NCBI GenBank assembly: GCA_030609785.1
Contig: JAUWTC010000068.1
Coordinates: 1-9,072 of the forward strand
Length of the DNA: 9,072 bases
Reading direction: 5' to 3'
From: Holophagae bacterium
GTDB taxonomy: Bacteria > Acidobacteriota > Thermoanaerobaculia > Thermoanaerobaculales > Sulfomarinibacteraceae
The position numbers and the translations under genes are program-made. The notes below the pieces were generated by a model. The model did no database searches, was not told the DNA's origin, and worked only from the letters and a program-made list of their open reading frames with translations. Position 1 is the first letter of the stretch, and each line of letters begins with the position of its first letter. Positions 1 through 5,154 of this stretch are shown piece after piece.

Positions 1-341
1 CACCCGGTTTCGCGTTCGAACCGATGGTCTTCACACCAGCCACCTCCCCGGCTGCCCCTGACCCGAAGTTCCTCGACCAAGCCTGTAAGGGATGGACTAT
101 CCGGGTCACCGACCCGCAGGCGGCCCAACCCTATCGCCTCGGCGTGACCCTGCTCGCGGCCCTCTCAAAGCTGCCCGAATTCGAGTGGAAACGGGAGGGC
201 GCCGCCCTAACGTCGTTGCTGGGGACCTCGCACCTGCTTGAGGATCTGAAGGCCGGCAAAACCGTACAGCAGATCCTCGATGCGGACCTGGCGGATCACG
301 CTACTTGGCGAAAGGCACGTGCATCGGCCCTCTTGTATTGA
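1..341 (+). CDS. namZ: NamZ-like exo-beta-N-acetylmuramidase (DUF1343/GH171), C-terminal fragment
   Basis: The reading frame is open from base 3 to the TGA at 339-341, giving about 112 residues. The true start lies left of the window; the ATG at base 24 is internal. The fragment has the hallmarks of the C-terminal part of the DUF1343 family: PGFAFEPMVFTP near the beginning, a GWTIRVTD strand, a LGVTLLAALSKL helix, an LLGT motif and the terminal ALLY that ends many members. NamZ of Bacillus subtilis releases MurNAc from the non-reducing end of peptidoglycan fragments. The N-terminal catalytic region is not visible, so activity cannot be judged. It converges on the LD-carboxypeptidase gene with a four-base gap. 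Both are cell-wall turnover functions, which supports the assignment, although they lie on opposite strands. Confidence 0.85.
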   Translation, partial: PGFAFEPMVFTPATSPAAPDPKFLDQACKGWTIRVTDPQAAQPYRLGVTLLAALSKLPEFEWKREGAALTSLLGTSHLLEDLKAGKTVQQILDADLADHATWRKARASALLY

Positions 342-345
342 TCGG

Positions 346-1416
346 TCAGTACGCAAGAACCCGGAGCACACCCTTATCGGCATCGACCTCCACCATTGCG
401 CCAAGCGGAAGGGCTGCATTCATGGGGTGGTGGCCAACGGGGAAGTGCATCAGCACAGGGATTCCCAGCGGCTCGAAGTACTGCTTGAGCACGCCGTCCA
501 CAGTGAAGCGAGGGTCGTCGGTCAGTTGATCCTCTTCGCGGTCGTAGTTGCGGGTGAATTGTCCCAGCACCGCGCCCCGCAGGGTGTCCAGCTTACCGGC
601 GAGCTTGAGCTGCCGCAGCATTCGGTCGATGCGGTACGGCGCTTCGCGAACATCCTCGATGAGCAGGATGGCATCGCGGGTATCGATGGCATAGGGCGTG
701 CCTTCAAGGGCCGAGATCATCGACAGATTGCCGCCGGTCAACCGACCCCGGCCCCGGCCCTTGCCAAGGACCTCCGGTTGCGGTTCGTCCGGCGGGACCT
801 CGATGGTGTAGCCGTCCCGTTTCACCGATTGGTCAGCGCGGAGGGCCTTCCAGAAATACTCCTTCGAAAAAGGCGTCATCTCCTTGTCCCCGCCGAAGCA
901 CCACATCGGCGCCGGAGTGTGGAAGGACACCATGCCCGCACGACGGTTGAGGGCCGAATGCAAACCGGTGATATCGGAAAAGCCGATGACCATCTTGGGA
1001 TGGGCCCGAATAGAGTCGTAGTCCAGGCGGTCGAGAATCCGCATGGTGCCGTAACCCCCGGTTCCCGGGAAAATGGCGTCAACCTCCGGGTCGAGAAAGG
1101 CCTGCATCAGTTCTTCGGTCCGTCGTTCATCACTGCCGGCGAGGTAGCCCTCGACGGCGAAGAGGTCCTCCCGCATCTTGATCGTGTAGCCGAGGCCTTC
1201 GAGATGGGCCTTGGCCTTCATTATCATGCCCTCGTCCAGGTCACCCGCCGGCGCCACGAATTGGATCGTGTCGCCCGGCCCCAGCCGGGCCGGCTGAATC
1301 AGCACCCGGTCTCCCATCATCGGCTCGATCTGGGGTCCAGGCGTCGGCGTCGACCGGCACGCGGTGGTCAGCAGTGTGAGGACCAGAAGAATCAGGAAAA
1401 ATCGGTGTAAGTACAT
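346..1416 (-). CDS. ldcA: LD-carboxypeptidase (peptidase family S66) with lipoprotein-like signal
   Basis: The protein has 356 residues. Family S66 enzymes cut the L,D bond before the terminal D-Ala of tetrapeptide stems during peptidoglycan recycling. The catalytic triad is visible: nucleophile Ser147 in GFSDIT, Glu254 in LLIEDV and His329 in FPVGHHP. GTGGYG (residues 118-123) and GRLTGGNLS (224-232) are further family motifs. A hydrophobic N terminus (residues 6-19) ends in LTTAC, so Cys20 could be lipidated, followed by a Ser/Thr/Pro-rich linker. Lipobox position -3 is Thr, so the lipobox is not ideal. E. coli LdcA is cytoplasmic; this one is predicted to act outside the inner membrane. 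The ATG at 1416 has a GGAG at 1425-1428, eight bases upstream. The spacer and the toxin-antitoxin pair separate it from the large operon, so it probably has its own promoter; no convincing -35/-10 pair was found. Confidence 0.9.
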   Translation of the reverse strand: MYLHRFFLILLVLTLLTTACRSTPTPGPQIEPMMGDRVLIQPARLGPGDTIQFVAPAGDLDEGMIMKAKAHLEGLGYTIKMREDLFAVEGYLAGSDERRTEELMQAFLDPEVDAIFPGTGGYGTMRILDRLDYDSIRAHPKMVIGFSDITGLHSALNRRAGMVSFHTPAPMWCFGGDKEMTPFSKEYFWKALRADQSVKRDGYTIEVPPDEPQPEVLGKGRGRGRLTGGNLSMISALEGTPYAIDTRDAILLIEDVREAPYRIDRMLRQLKLAGKLDTLRGAVLGQFTRNYDREEDQLTDDPRFTVDGVLKQYFEPLGIPVLMHFPVGHHPMNAALPLGAMVEVDADKGVLRVLAY

Positions 1417-1496
1417 GGCAAGAACTCCGCGAGGACACGATACCAGCCCGCAACAGATCGGGGTATCGGCGCTGTACCGAAACCCCTTCCCGAGCC

Positions 1497-1514
1497 CGCG
1501 CTCATGCGCGTTTT
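1497..1514 (+). terminator. Weak terminator-like hairpin with T4
   Basis: CGCGC (1497-1501), loop TCAT, GCGCG (1506-1510), followed directly by TTTT (1511-1514) on the plus strand. An 8-base direct repeat, CGAGCCCG, flanks it (1491-1498 and 1515-1522). No plus-strand gene ends here. The nearest plus-strand transcript would be read-through from the NamZ gene, antisense to the LD-carboxypeptidase gene. The stem is short and the T tract only four bases, so chance is a real possibility. Confidence 0.2.
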
Positions 1515-1565
1515 CGAGCCCGACAGGGCGCCATCAAACTCCTGGAGCCTGCGTTTGTTTGAGGT

Positions 1566-1708
1566 CATCCACGAAGAAAACGAAGGAGTAATCCACGAAG
1601 GGCACGAAGAACACGAAGATAAAACAGAAGGGGCTTTGCGATGCCCGTGGACTTAATCAGTTGCGAAGGTCTTGTCTTCGTGCTCCTTCGTGTCCTTCGT
1701 GGATATCT
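1566..1708. repeat. CACGAAGNN 9-base periodic element forming a large inverted repeat
   Basis: The left arm at 1591-1620 reads ATCCACGAAGG, GCACGAAGA, ACACGAAGAT. The right arm at 1675-1704 is its approximate reverse complement, with a few substitutions and one single-base indel. An additional partial copy, CATCCACGAAG, starts at 1566. The unit CACGAAGNN recurs every nine bases, so each arm is a short tandem array. The intervening 54 bases (1621-1674) show no gene. A transcript could fold into a stem of roughly 30 bp. From memory, similar CCTTCGTG/CACGAAGG-rich repeats occur in intergenic regions of various environmental bacteria; this was not searched. No transposase, CRISPR spacing or clear target-site duplication is visible. 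Confidence 0.8.
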
Positions 1709-1784
1709 TTTCTCTTTTCGGGCTCCTCCTGGACGGCGCCCGGCAGCTCTTTCCACTGTTGTTTGACCGAGTGAGGGAGAGCGA

Positions 1785-2084
1785 TCATGAGCCTTCGAGT
1801 TCGTCTTCGTCGATGAGTCTCGCGGTGTGACGAACCGTCAAAATCCGAATCTCGCCGCCGGCGAGACGGTAAATGACTCGATGCGAGCCATGCACGATCT
1901 CGCGAATGTCGTCACGGCCAAGCTCCGGAACAATTCGACCACTCTCAGGGAATTGAGCCACCTGATCGACACGAGCCAGCAATTGCTCTGCCCAACTGCG
2001 GGCGGCATCCGGTTTGTCTTGAGCGATAAACCGGACCGCCTCCTCCATACGATCGACGGCCAAAGGGGCCCAGACTATTTTCAT
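1785..2084 (-). CDS. ParE/RelE-superfamily toxin of a type II toxin-antitoxin pair
   Basis: The protein has 99 residues, the usual size for this family. It shows the ParE/RelE plan: an N-terminal strand (KIVWAPLA), two helices carrying DKPDAARSWAEQLLARVDQVA, then FPESGRIVPEL, the conserved IREIVHGSHRVIYRL hairpin (residues about 61-75) and a final strand ILTVRHTARLI. FP-sGR, RE and the H--R near the end are the residues most often conserved in ParE-like toxins. ParE toxins poison gyrase and RelE toxins cleave mRNA; the sequence alone does not decide which applies. Its ATG overlaps the antitoxin stop codon in an ATGA, so it should be translationally coupled to the antitoxin. The frame appears intact. 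Confidence 0.88.
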   Translation of the reverse strand: MKIVWAPLAVDRMEEAVRFIAQDKPDAARSWAEQLLARVDQVAQFPESGRIVPELGRDDIREIVHGSHRVIYRLAGGEIRILTVRHTARLIDEDELEGS

Positions 2085-2362
2085 TCGTCAGCTGCTGCGA
2101 GGATTCGGCGCCTGGCATCGTCATGTGAGACACCGTGACCTCCGTCGATCTGTCGTTCAGCGACGCCAAGGTCACGGAGAAGCTCGATCTCCTCACGCAT
2201 GGCTTCAAATACGTGGACGTCGAGCAAGACCACAGAACCTCGTCCGTGCTGAGTCAGTATCAAGGGCCGCCGTGATCGCTGCACCTGCGCAATCAGGGCC
2301 GCGGTCCGCGCCCGAAACTCCGAAATCGGTTTAATGTCTTCCGCAACGTTTGGACCTATCAT
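2081..2362 (-). CDS. Phd/YefM-type antitoxin
   Basis: The protein has 93 residues. The start at 2362 is chosen because a perfect AAGGAGG lies five bases upstream; the upstream in-frame ATG at 2413 would include promoter sequence. Residues about 10-55 match the Phd/YefM fold: IKPISEFRARTAALIAQVQ, then RRPLILTQHGRGSVVLLDVHVFEAM. This is the region that binds operator DNA and dimerises. The C-terminal tail (about 60-93) is acidic to mixed and would wrap the toxin. It is the first gene of the pair and overlaps the toxin gene by four bases. The CAATATTG palindrome in the promoter is a plausible autoregulatory operator. Confidence 0.88.
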   Translation of the reverse strand: MIGPNVAEDIKPISEFRARTAALIAQVQRSRRPLILTQHGRGSVVLLDVHVFEAMREEIELLRDLGVAERQIDGGHGVSHDDARRRILAAADE

Positions 2363-2367
2363 AGATA

Positions 2368-2374
2368 CCTCCTT
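2368..2374 (-). promoter_or_regulatory. Consensus ribosome binding site of the antitoxin gene
   Basis: The minus strand reads AAGGAGG here, five bases before the ATG at 2362. It fixes the antitoxin start and is the strongest Shine-Dalgarno site seen in the window, as expected for an antitoxin made in excess over its toxin. Confidence 0.8.
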
Positions 2375-2375
2375 C

Positions 2376-2413
2376 GGTACGCAATATTGTACCTTAAAAA
2401 GGTCTATAATCAA
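2376..2413 (-). promoter_or_regulatory. Predicted promoter and operator of the toxin-antitoxin operon
   Basis: On the minus strand TTGATT (2413-2408) and TACAAT (2391-2386) are separated by 16 bases and each differs from the sigma-70 consensus at one position. The -10 box overlaps an inverted repeat, GGTAC (2376-2380) with GTACC (2389-2393), and a perfect 8-base palindrome, CAATATTG (2382-2389). This is a plausible site for repression by the antitoxin or the complex. A TTGACA also occurs at 2423-2418 but has no good -10 partner at 16-18 bases. The stretch is AT-rich compared with its surroundings. Confidence 0.55.
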
Positions 2414-2696
2414 TTCGTGTCAAAATCAACAGTCAATAAATCCAACCATGCAAAAGAGAATATTCCGCACTCGCCGCTGGAGAGGAGCGCTCTTGGTTTC
2501 TGGGGAGGTCGGGGGCTTCAGCGTCAGCAATCCGCGACCGTGATCAGCGACCGTTTGCCGCAACGGCGACAGTGGACGGCGTCCGAGGCCGAACCTGTCG
2601 CCGCCCCAGACGCCGACGCTGATGACTGTCCAGGGCGCTGTCAACTGACGCTGTTTCCTGTCGCTGTCGCTGCCCCTGTTTACAGCCCCGGCCCCC
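2414..2696. other. Spacer between amidase operon end and toxin-antitoxin promoter
   Basis: Long open frames run through this region on both strands, but their translations are proline-, arginine- and serine-rich with no family resemblance and no ribosome binding site, so no gene is called. Bases 2620-2690 are rich in scattered TGTCGC/CAGCG-type motifs, for example TGTCGCTGTCGC at about 2659-2670. An 8-base direct repeat, GCGACCGT, lies at 2534-2541 and 2547-2554. The main structured element is the hairpin at 2577-2615. No intrinsic terminator with a U tract was found behind the amidase gene. Confidence 0.55.
2577..2615 (-). terminator. 13-bp-stem hairpin downstream of the amidase operon, no U tract
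   Basis: In the minus-strand transcript CGGCGTCTGGGGC (from 2615) pairs with GCCTCGGACGCCG (to 2577) around a 13-base loop. All 13 positions pair, two of them as G-U. On the plus strand those two become A-C mismatches, so the stem is better formed in RNA from the amidase operon. It begins 81 bases after the amidase stop and is followed by a smaller stem, CCGTT/AACGG, at 2551-2566. There is no following U run, so it may protect an mRNA 3' end or be a non-canonical terminator. GC-rich DNA can also form such stems by chance. Confidence 0.35.
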
Positions 2697-3728
2697 TCAC
2701 TCCACGCCCACGTAATGCTCCCGAGCCCGAAGCGCAGCAACCTCCGCCGCAGCCTCATTACCCAGAGCCTCGAGAATCTCCGCCCGATGCTCGTGACACT
2801 GGCGGGCGACTGGGGAATCGGGGAAGACCCGCACCGAGCGCGTGAAGAGATCAAGCGCCTCTACCAACGAGCCGCGATCCCCGGTCTTCATCAAATCCAG
2901 TCCTTCGTCGAACAGCCGGCGCCACGATAGGGCCTCGTCCTCCATTCTTTCCCCACCTTCGAGGACGGCAAACGGCGGCAGGTCCACCAGTGTGCCCTTT
3001 TCGGCAATCGGCGGAATCTCGGCGGAAAAGAACTCTTCGAGGGTGGCAACATAGGCCTCGGCTTCCGCGCGGTTGGCCTCCGGGCGCTTCAGCCGTTGCT
3101 CTTCATCAGCATTGGAAAAGAACGACGCCTCGCCGATCACACCCGGGATGCCGTAGGAATTCCGAAGGACGTTGGCGCCTTTTTCGGGAAAGATGGCCCG
3201 ATCCGAAATCAGACAAGCGAGCGTGGCTTCGTCGAAGAGGGCGTCGCGGAGATTGCGCGCGAGAATTTTCCCCAGGGCAACTCCGGCTCGATTCTCCGAC
3301 GCCGCCCCATGGAAATAGACGATTGGGAAGTTGACCTCAGGATCCGCCGTCGCATTGTGGTGAATGGAAACAAACACGTCGGCGTGGTTCTCTACCGCCA
3401 AGCTGGCGCGGTCGCTGAGATCAACCTGCACATCCTCGGTGCGGGTCATCAATACTCGAGCTCCACGCTCTTCCAACATTCCCTTCAGCAGGAGCGCCAC
3501 TCGGAGATTGATCCACTCTTCCCGCTCGCCCCCTGGGCCGACGCGAAAGTGATCGGTCTCGGCCGTGGCTCCGTGACCGGGATCCACGCAGATCACACGG
3601 CCCTCCAGCGGGTTGTCCACCTGTCCTGCCGGAGGCCTCACCCCATGACAGCCAACGAGGGCGATGAGAACTACCACGGCCAACCTGACCAATCCCAGGC
3701 GCAGATTTTCGGAGACAACATCGACCAT
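2697..3728 (-). CDS. N-acetylmuramoyl-L-alanine amidase (Amidase_3), lipoprotein with TPR-like tail
   Basis: The protein has 343 residues. It is a zinc amidase that removes stem peptides from MurNAc and so creates denuded glycan strands. The signal segment (residues 9-26) ends in LVGC, a good lipobox with Cys27 as the lipidation site. The Amidase_3 domain runs from about 43 to 245. Zinc ligands are His52 in VDPGHG, Glu70 in the EREEWINL segment and His123 in SIHHNA; the catalytic Glu is Glu201 in IPGVIGEASFFSN. Residues 265-343 are helical with a TPR-like pattern (SWRRLFDEGLDLMKTG, then LFTRSVRVFPDSP). The start at 3728 is chosen over an in-frame upstream ATG because AAGGGAG lies six bases before it and the signal follows at once. 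It is the last gene of the operon, 16 bases after the phosphodiester glycosidase gene. Confidence 0.92.
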   Translation of the reverse strand: MVDVVSENLRLGLVRLAVVVLIALVGCHGVRPPAGQVDNPLEGRVICVDPGHGATAETDHFRVGPGGEREEWINLRVALLLKGMLEERGARVLMTRTEDVQVDLSDRASLAVENHADVFVSIHHNATADPEVNFPIVYFHGAASENRAGVALGKILARNLRDALFDEATLACLISDRAIFPEKGANVLRNSYGIPGVIGEASFFSNADEEQRLKRPEANRAEAEAYVATLEEFFSAEIPPIAEKGTLVDLPPFAVLEGGERMEDEALSWRRLFDEGLDLMKTGDRGSLVEALDLFTRSVRVFPDSPVARQCHEHRAEILEALGNEAAAEVAALRAREHYVGVE

Positions 3729-3734
3729 AGAAAT

Positions 3735-3741
3735 CTCCCTT
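3735..3741 (-). promoter_or_regulatory. Ribosome binding site deciding the amidase start
   Basis: The minus strand reads AAGGGAG, six bases before the ATG at 3728. It lies in the 16-base gap after the preceding stop codon, and excludes the longer frame beginning at 3821, which would run 77 bases into the preceding gene. Confidence 0.7.
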
Positions 3742-3744
3742 CGG

Positions 3745-5148
3745 TCAAGATCCAGTCGCTGAAGCGACCCTCCTCGGGAAAAGCAGAATGGCATCGGCGT
3801 TGCGTCGGGCGCCGTCAGCATCCGTCGGGGTATTGACGATTTCTCCCTCGATGACCATGGTCGTCGATCCGCCGCCGTCCAGATTGACGGCGGAGACGCA
3901 CCCGAGCTCCGTCATCAGATCGATCAATTCCGGAATGGACATGCCGACGCTCTCACCGGGCTGCCGTCCGTCCACCGTGACGAAGAGTAGCGTTCCATCG
4001 GCGCGGACTCCCACGGCGGTCCGGGGATGCCGGGCTTGGAAGAAGACCCTGGAGATGGACTCCTTTTCCGGCTCTTCCAGTCGTTGACCATCACGAAGCA
4101 GGAGGGGACCTCCACCGACAATGCTCTCGGCCTTGTCCCAGTCGCCTTCGGAATCCGGCAACAGTGAGACGAGCGTCGTCTCCACGGTCACACCCTGCCT
4201 CCTTTGCAGGCGAGGCAGAATCTCCGAGATCCGCTCGTCACCAACAGAGAGCACCACTCCGTCTGAAGGAATCACCGAGCTGCCCGATTCTTCCCGAATC
4301 TCGATGATCTCAGAATCCCGAATGACGATCTCGGCGCCCGCGGGGGACGTCAATGTCGTACGGTGGAATTCCGTCGTGTAGAGCACAATCTCCGACGCCT
4401 TTCGGGGGCGGTTGATGCCGTCAATGGCAACCCGCTCCCCATTCTCAAACACAGCCTCGCCGCGAAAGGAGAGCCTTCCGAAGACCGATCGCGTGGTTCC
4501 TTCGTGTTCAAAAAATCCCACGGCGCCGCGCCCCCGGTCAGGCTCGGAGAGCAGGGCGCCATCGATCTGGAGCACGCCCTGGGAGTCCCCGGCCAGCAGA
4601 CCCTTCATCCGGTAATAGCCACCGTTGATGGCTGCCAGTGCGCCTTTTCGCACAGCCAACTCTGGAGTCGTCTCCAACCCGATGGCGGCGTCCAACGAAT
4701 GAGCCACCCGAATTATAATCTTCCCAGGGTCGGCGATCAGGACGTGGATCCGCCATGGACCGTCCACGGCACTGGGATCCTTGGTCAGTTCCTGGATCTC
4801 CAAAGACTCAGGGAAGCCGCATTCGATCAGAAAACGCTTCGTGGCCTCGGCCTGCTCCCGGTCGGCAACGGACGGTGTGACAATCCAGTATTCGTGCCCC
4901 TCGCTCTCCGGAATGCCGGCAACGCCGCAGTCGACAAGCCGCTCGAGTGTCCTGGTAGCCTCCGATTGGTGTTCAAAAACGCCGACCAGGATCCGGTAGC
5001 CCCGTGTGTCGGACGCCTCGCCCTTGACCATGACGTGGTGCTCCAGTCCCGGAGTGATCACCTCGACCTTCGGCTCCAACGCCCCTGACCAGGTTCCTGC
5101 GAGAATCAGGACCGTCAACAACGAGGCACATCTCAGTTTCACCGGCAT
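3745..5148 (-). CDS. NAGPA-type phosphodiester glycosidase (DUF2233) with SPOR-like insertion
   Basis: The protein has 467 residues and a signal peptide (hydrophobic 8-18, likely cleavage after SGA at 23), so it is exported. The C-terminal domain (about 130-460) matches the NAGPA family: AINGGYY (173-179), VGGGPLLLRDG (344-354), RHPRTAVGV (373-381), TVDGRQPGESVGMSIPEL (391-408) and NLDGGGSTTM (422-431). Family members hydrolyse sugar-1-phosphodiesters; the mammalian enzyme removes GlcNAc from GlcNAc-1-phospho-mannose. Residues about 50-121 look like a SPOR fold: RILVGVFEHQSEATRTLERL, then YWIVTPSVADREQAEATKRF and a GF turn. This block appears to interrupt the usual domain opening (ITPGLEHHV before it, GPWRIHVLIAD after). 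The start is slightly uncertain: GAGAGG lies only two bases before ATG 5148, so the GTG at 5142 (eight bases from GAGG) is an alternative. Six bases separate it from nagX. Confidence 0.85.
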   Translation of the reverse strand: MPVKLRCASLLTVLILAGTWSGALEPKVEVITPGLEHHVMVKGEASDTRGYRILVGVFEHQSEATRTLERLVDCGVAGIPESEGHEYWIVTPSVADREQAEATKRFLIECGFPESLEIQELTKDPSAVDGPWRIHVLIADPGKIIIRVAHSLDAAIGLETTPELAVRKGALAAINGGYYRMKGLLAGDSQGVLQIDGALLSEPDRGRGAVGFFEHEGTTRSVFGRLSFRGEAVFENGERVAIDGINRPRKASEIVLYTTEFHRTTLTSPAGAEIVIRDSEIIEIREESGSSVIPSDGVVLSVGDERISEILPRLQRRQGVTVETTLVSLLPDSEGDWDKAESIVGGGPLLLRDGQRLEEPEKESISRVFFQARHPRTAVGVRADGTLLFVTVDGRQPGESVGMSIPELIDLMTELGCVSAVNLDGGGSTTMVIEGEIVNTPTDADGARRNADAILLFPRRVASATGS

Positions 5149-5154
5149 CCCCTC

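Larger units (their letters stand above)
1417..1784. other. Non-coding spacer between LD-carboxypeptidase and toxin genes
   Basis: No credible gene was found in these 368 bases. The short open frames have arginine-rich or low-complexity translations with no family resemblance, and one simply translates the CACGAAG repeat. The spacer should contain the promoter of the LD-carboxypeptidase gene (minus strand, before 1416), but no good -35/-10 pair was seen. Bases 1497-1514 form a small GC hairpin with a T run, and bases 1566-1708 form a repeat element; both are listed separately. Bases 1709-1784, just downstream of the toxin stop, show no intrinsic terminator. Confidence 0.6.

Noticed and set aside
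280..1410. A 376-codon open frame on the plus strand
   Set aside because: It lies antisense to the clear LD-carboxypeptidase gene. Its translation is rich in Arg, His and Gly with no family motifs, as expected for a shadow frame in GC-rich DNA.
1566..1708. CRISPR array
   Set aside because: The repeats are 9-base units with no unique spacers, and the two blocks are inverted relative to each other, not direct repeats with spacers.
1709..1784. Intrinsic terminator after the toxin gene
   Set aside because: A CGGGC/GCCCG pairing exists in the minus-strand transcript, but the loop is long and no U tract follows.
2418..2423. TTGACA as the -35 box of the toxin-antitoxin promoter
   Set aside because: It is a perfect hexamer, but the best -10 at 16-18 bases is only TTTTTA; TTGATT with TACAAT at 16 bases is the better pair.
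2387..2854. Overlapping open frames of 142-152 codons on both strands between the amidase gene and the toxin-antitoxin pair
   Set aside because: The translations are low-complexity (Pro/Arg/Ser-rich), there is no ribosome binding site, and they run into the amidase coding region. They reflect GC bias.
3096..3836. A 246-codon plus-strand frame
   Set aside because: It is opposite the amidase gene, whose catalytic motifs are all in the minus-strand frame; no recognisable domain.
4363..5088. A 241-codon plus-strand frame
   Set aside because: It is a shadow of the NAGPA-type gene on the other strand; no domain pattern or start signal.
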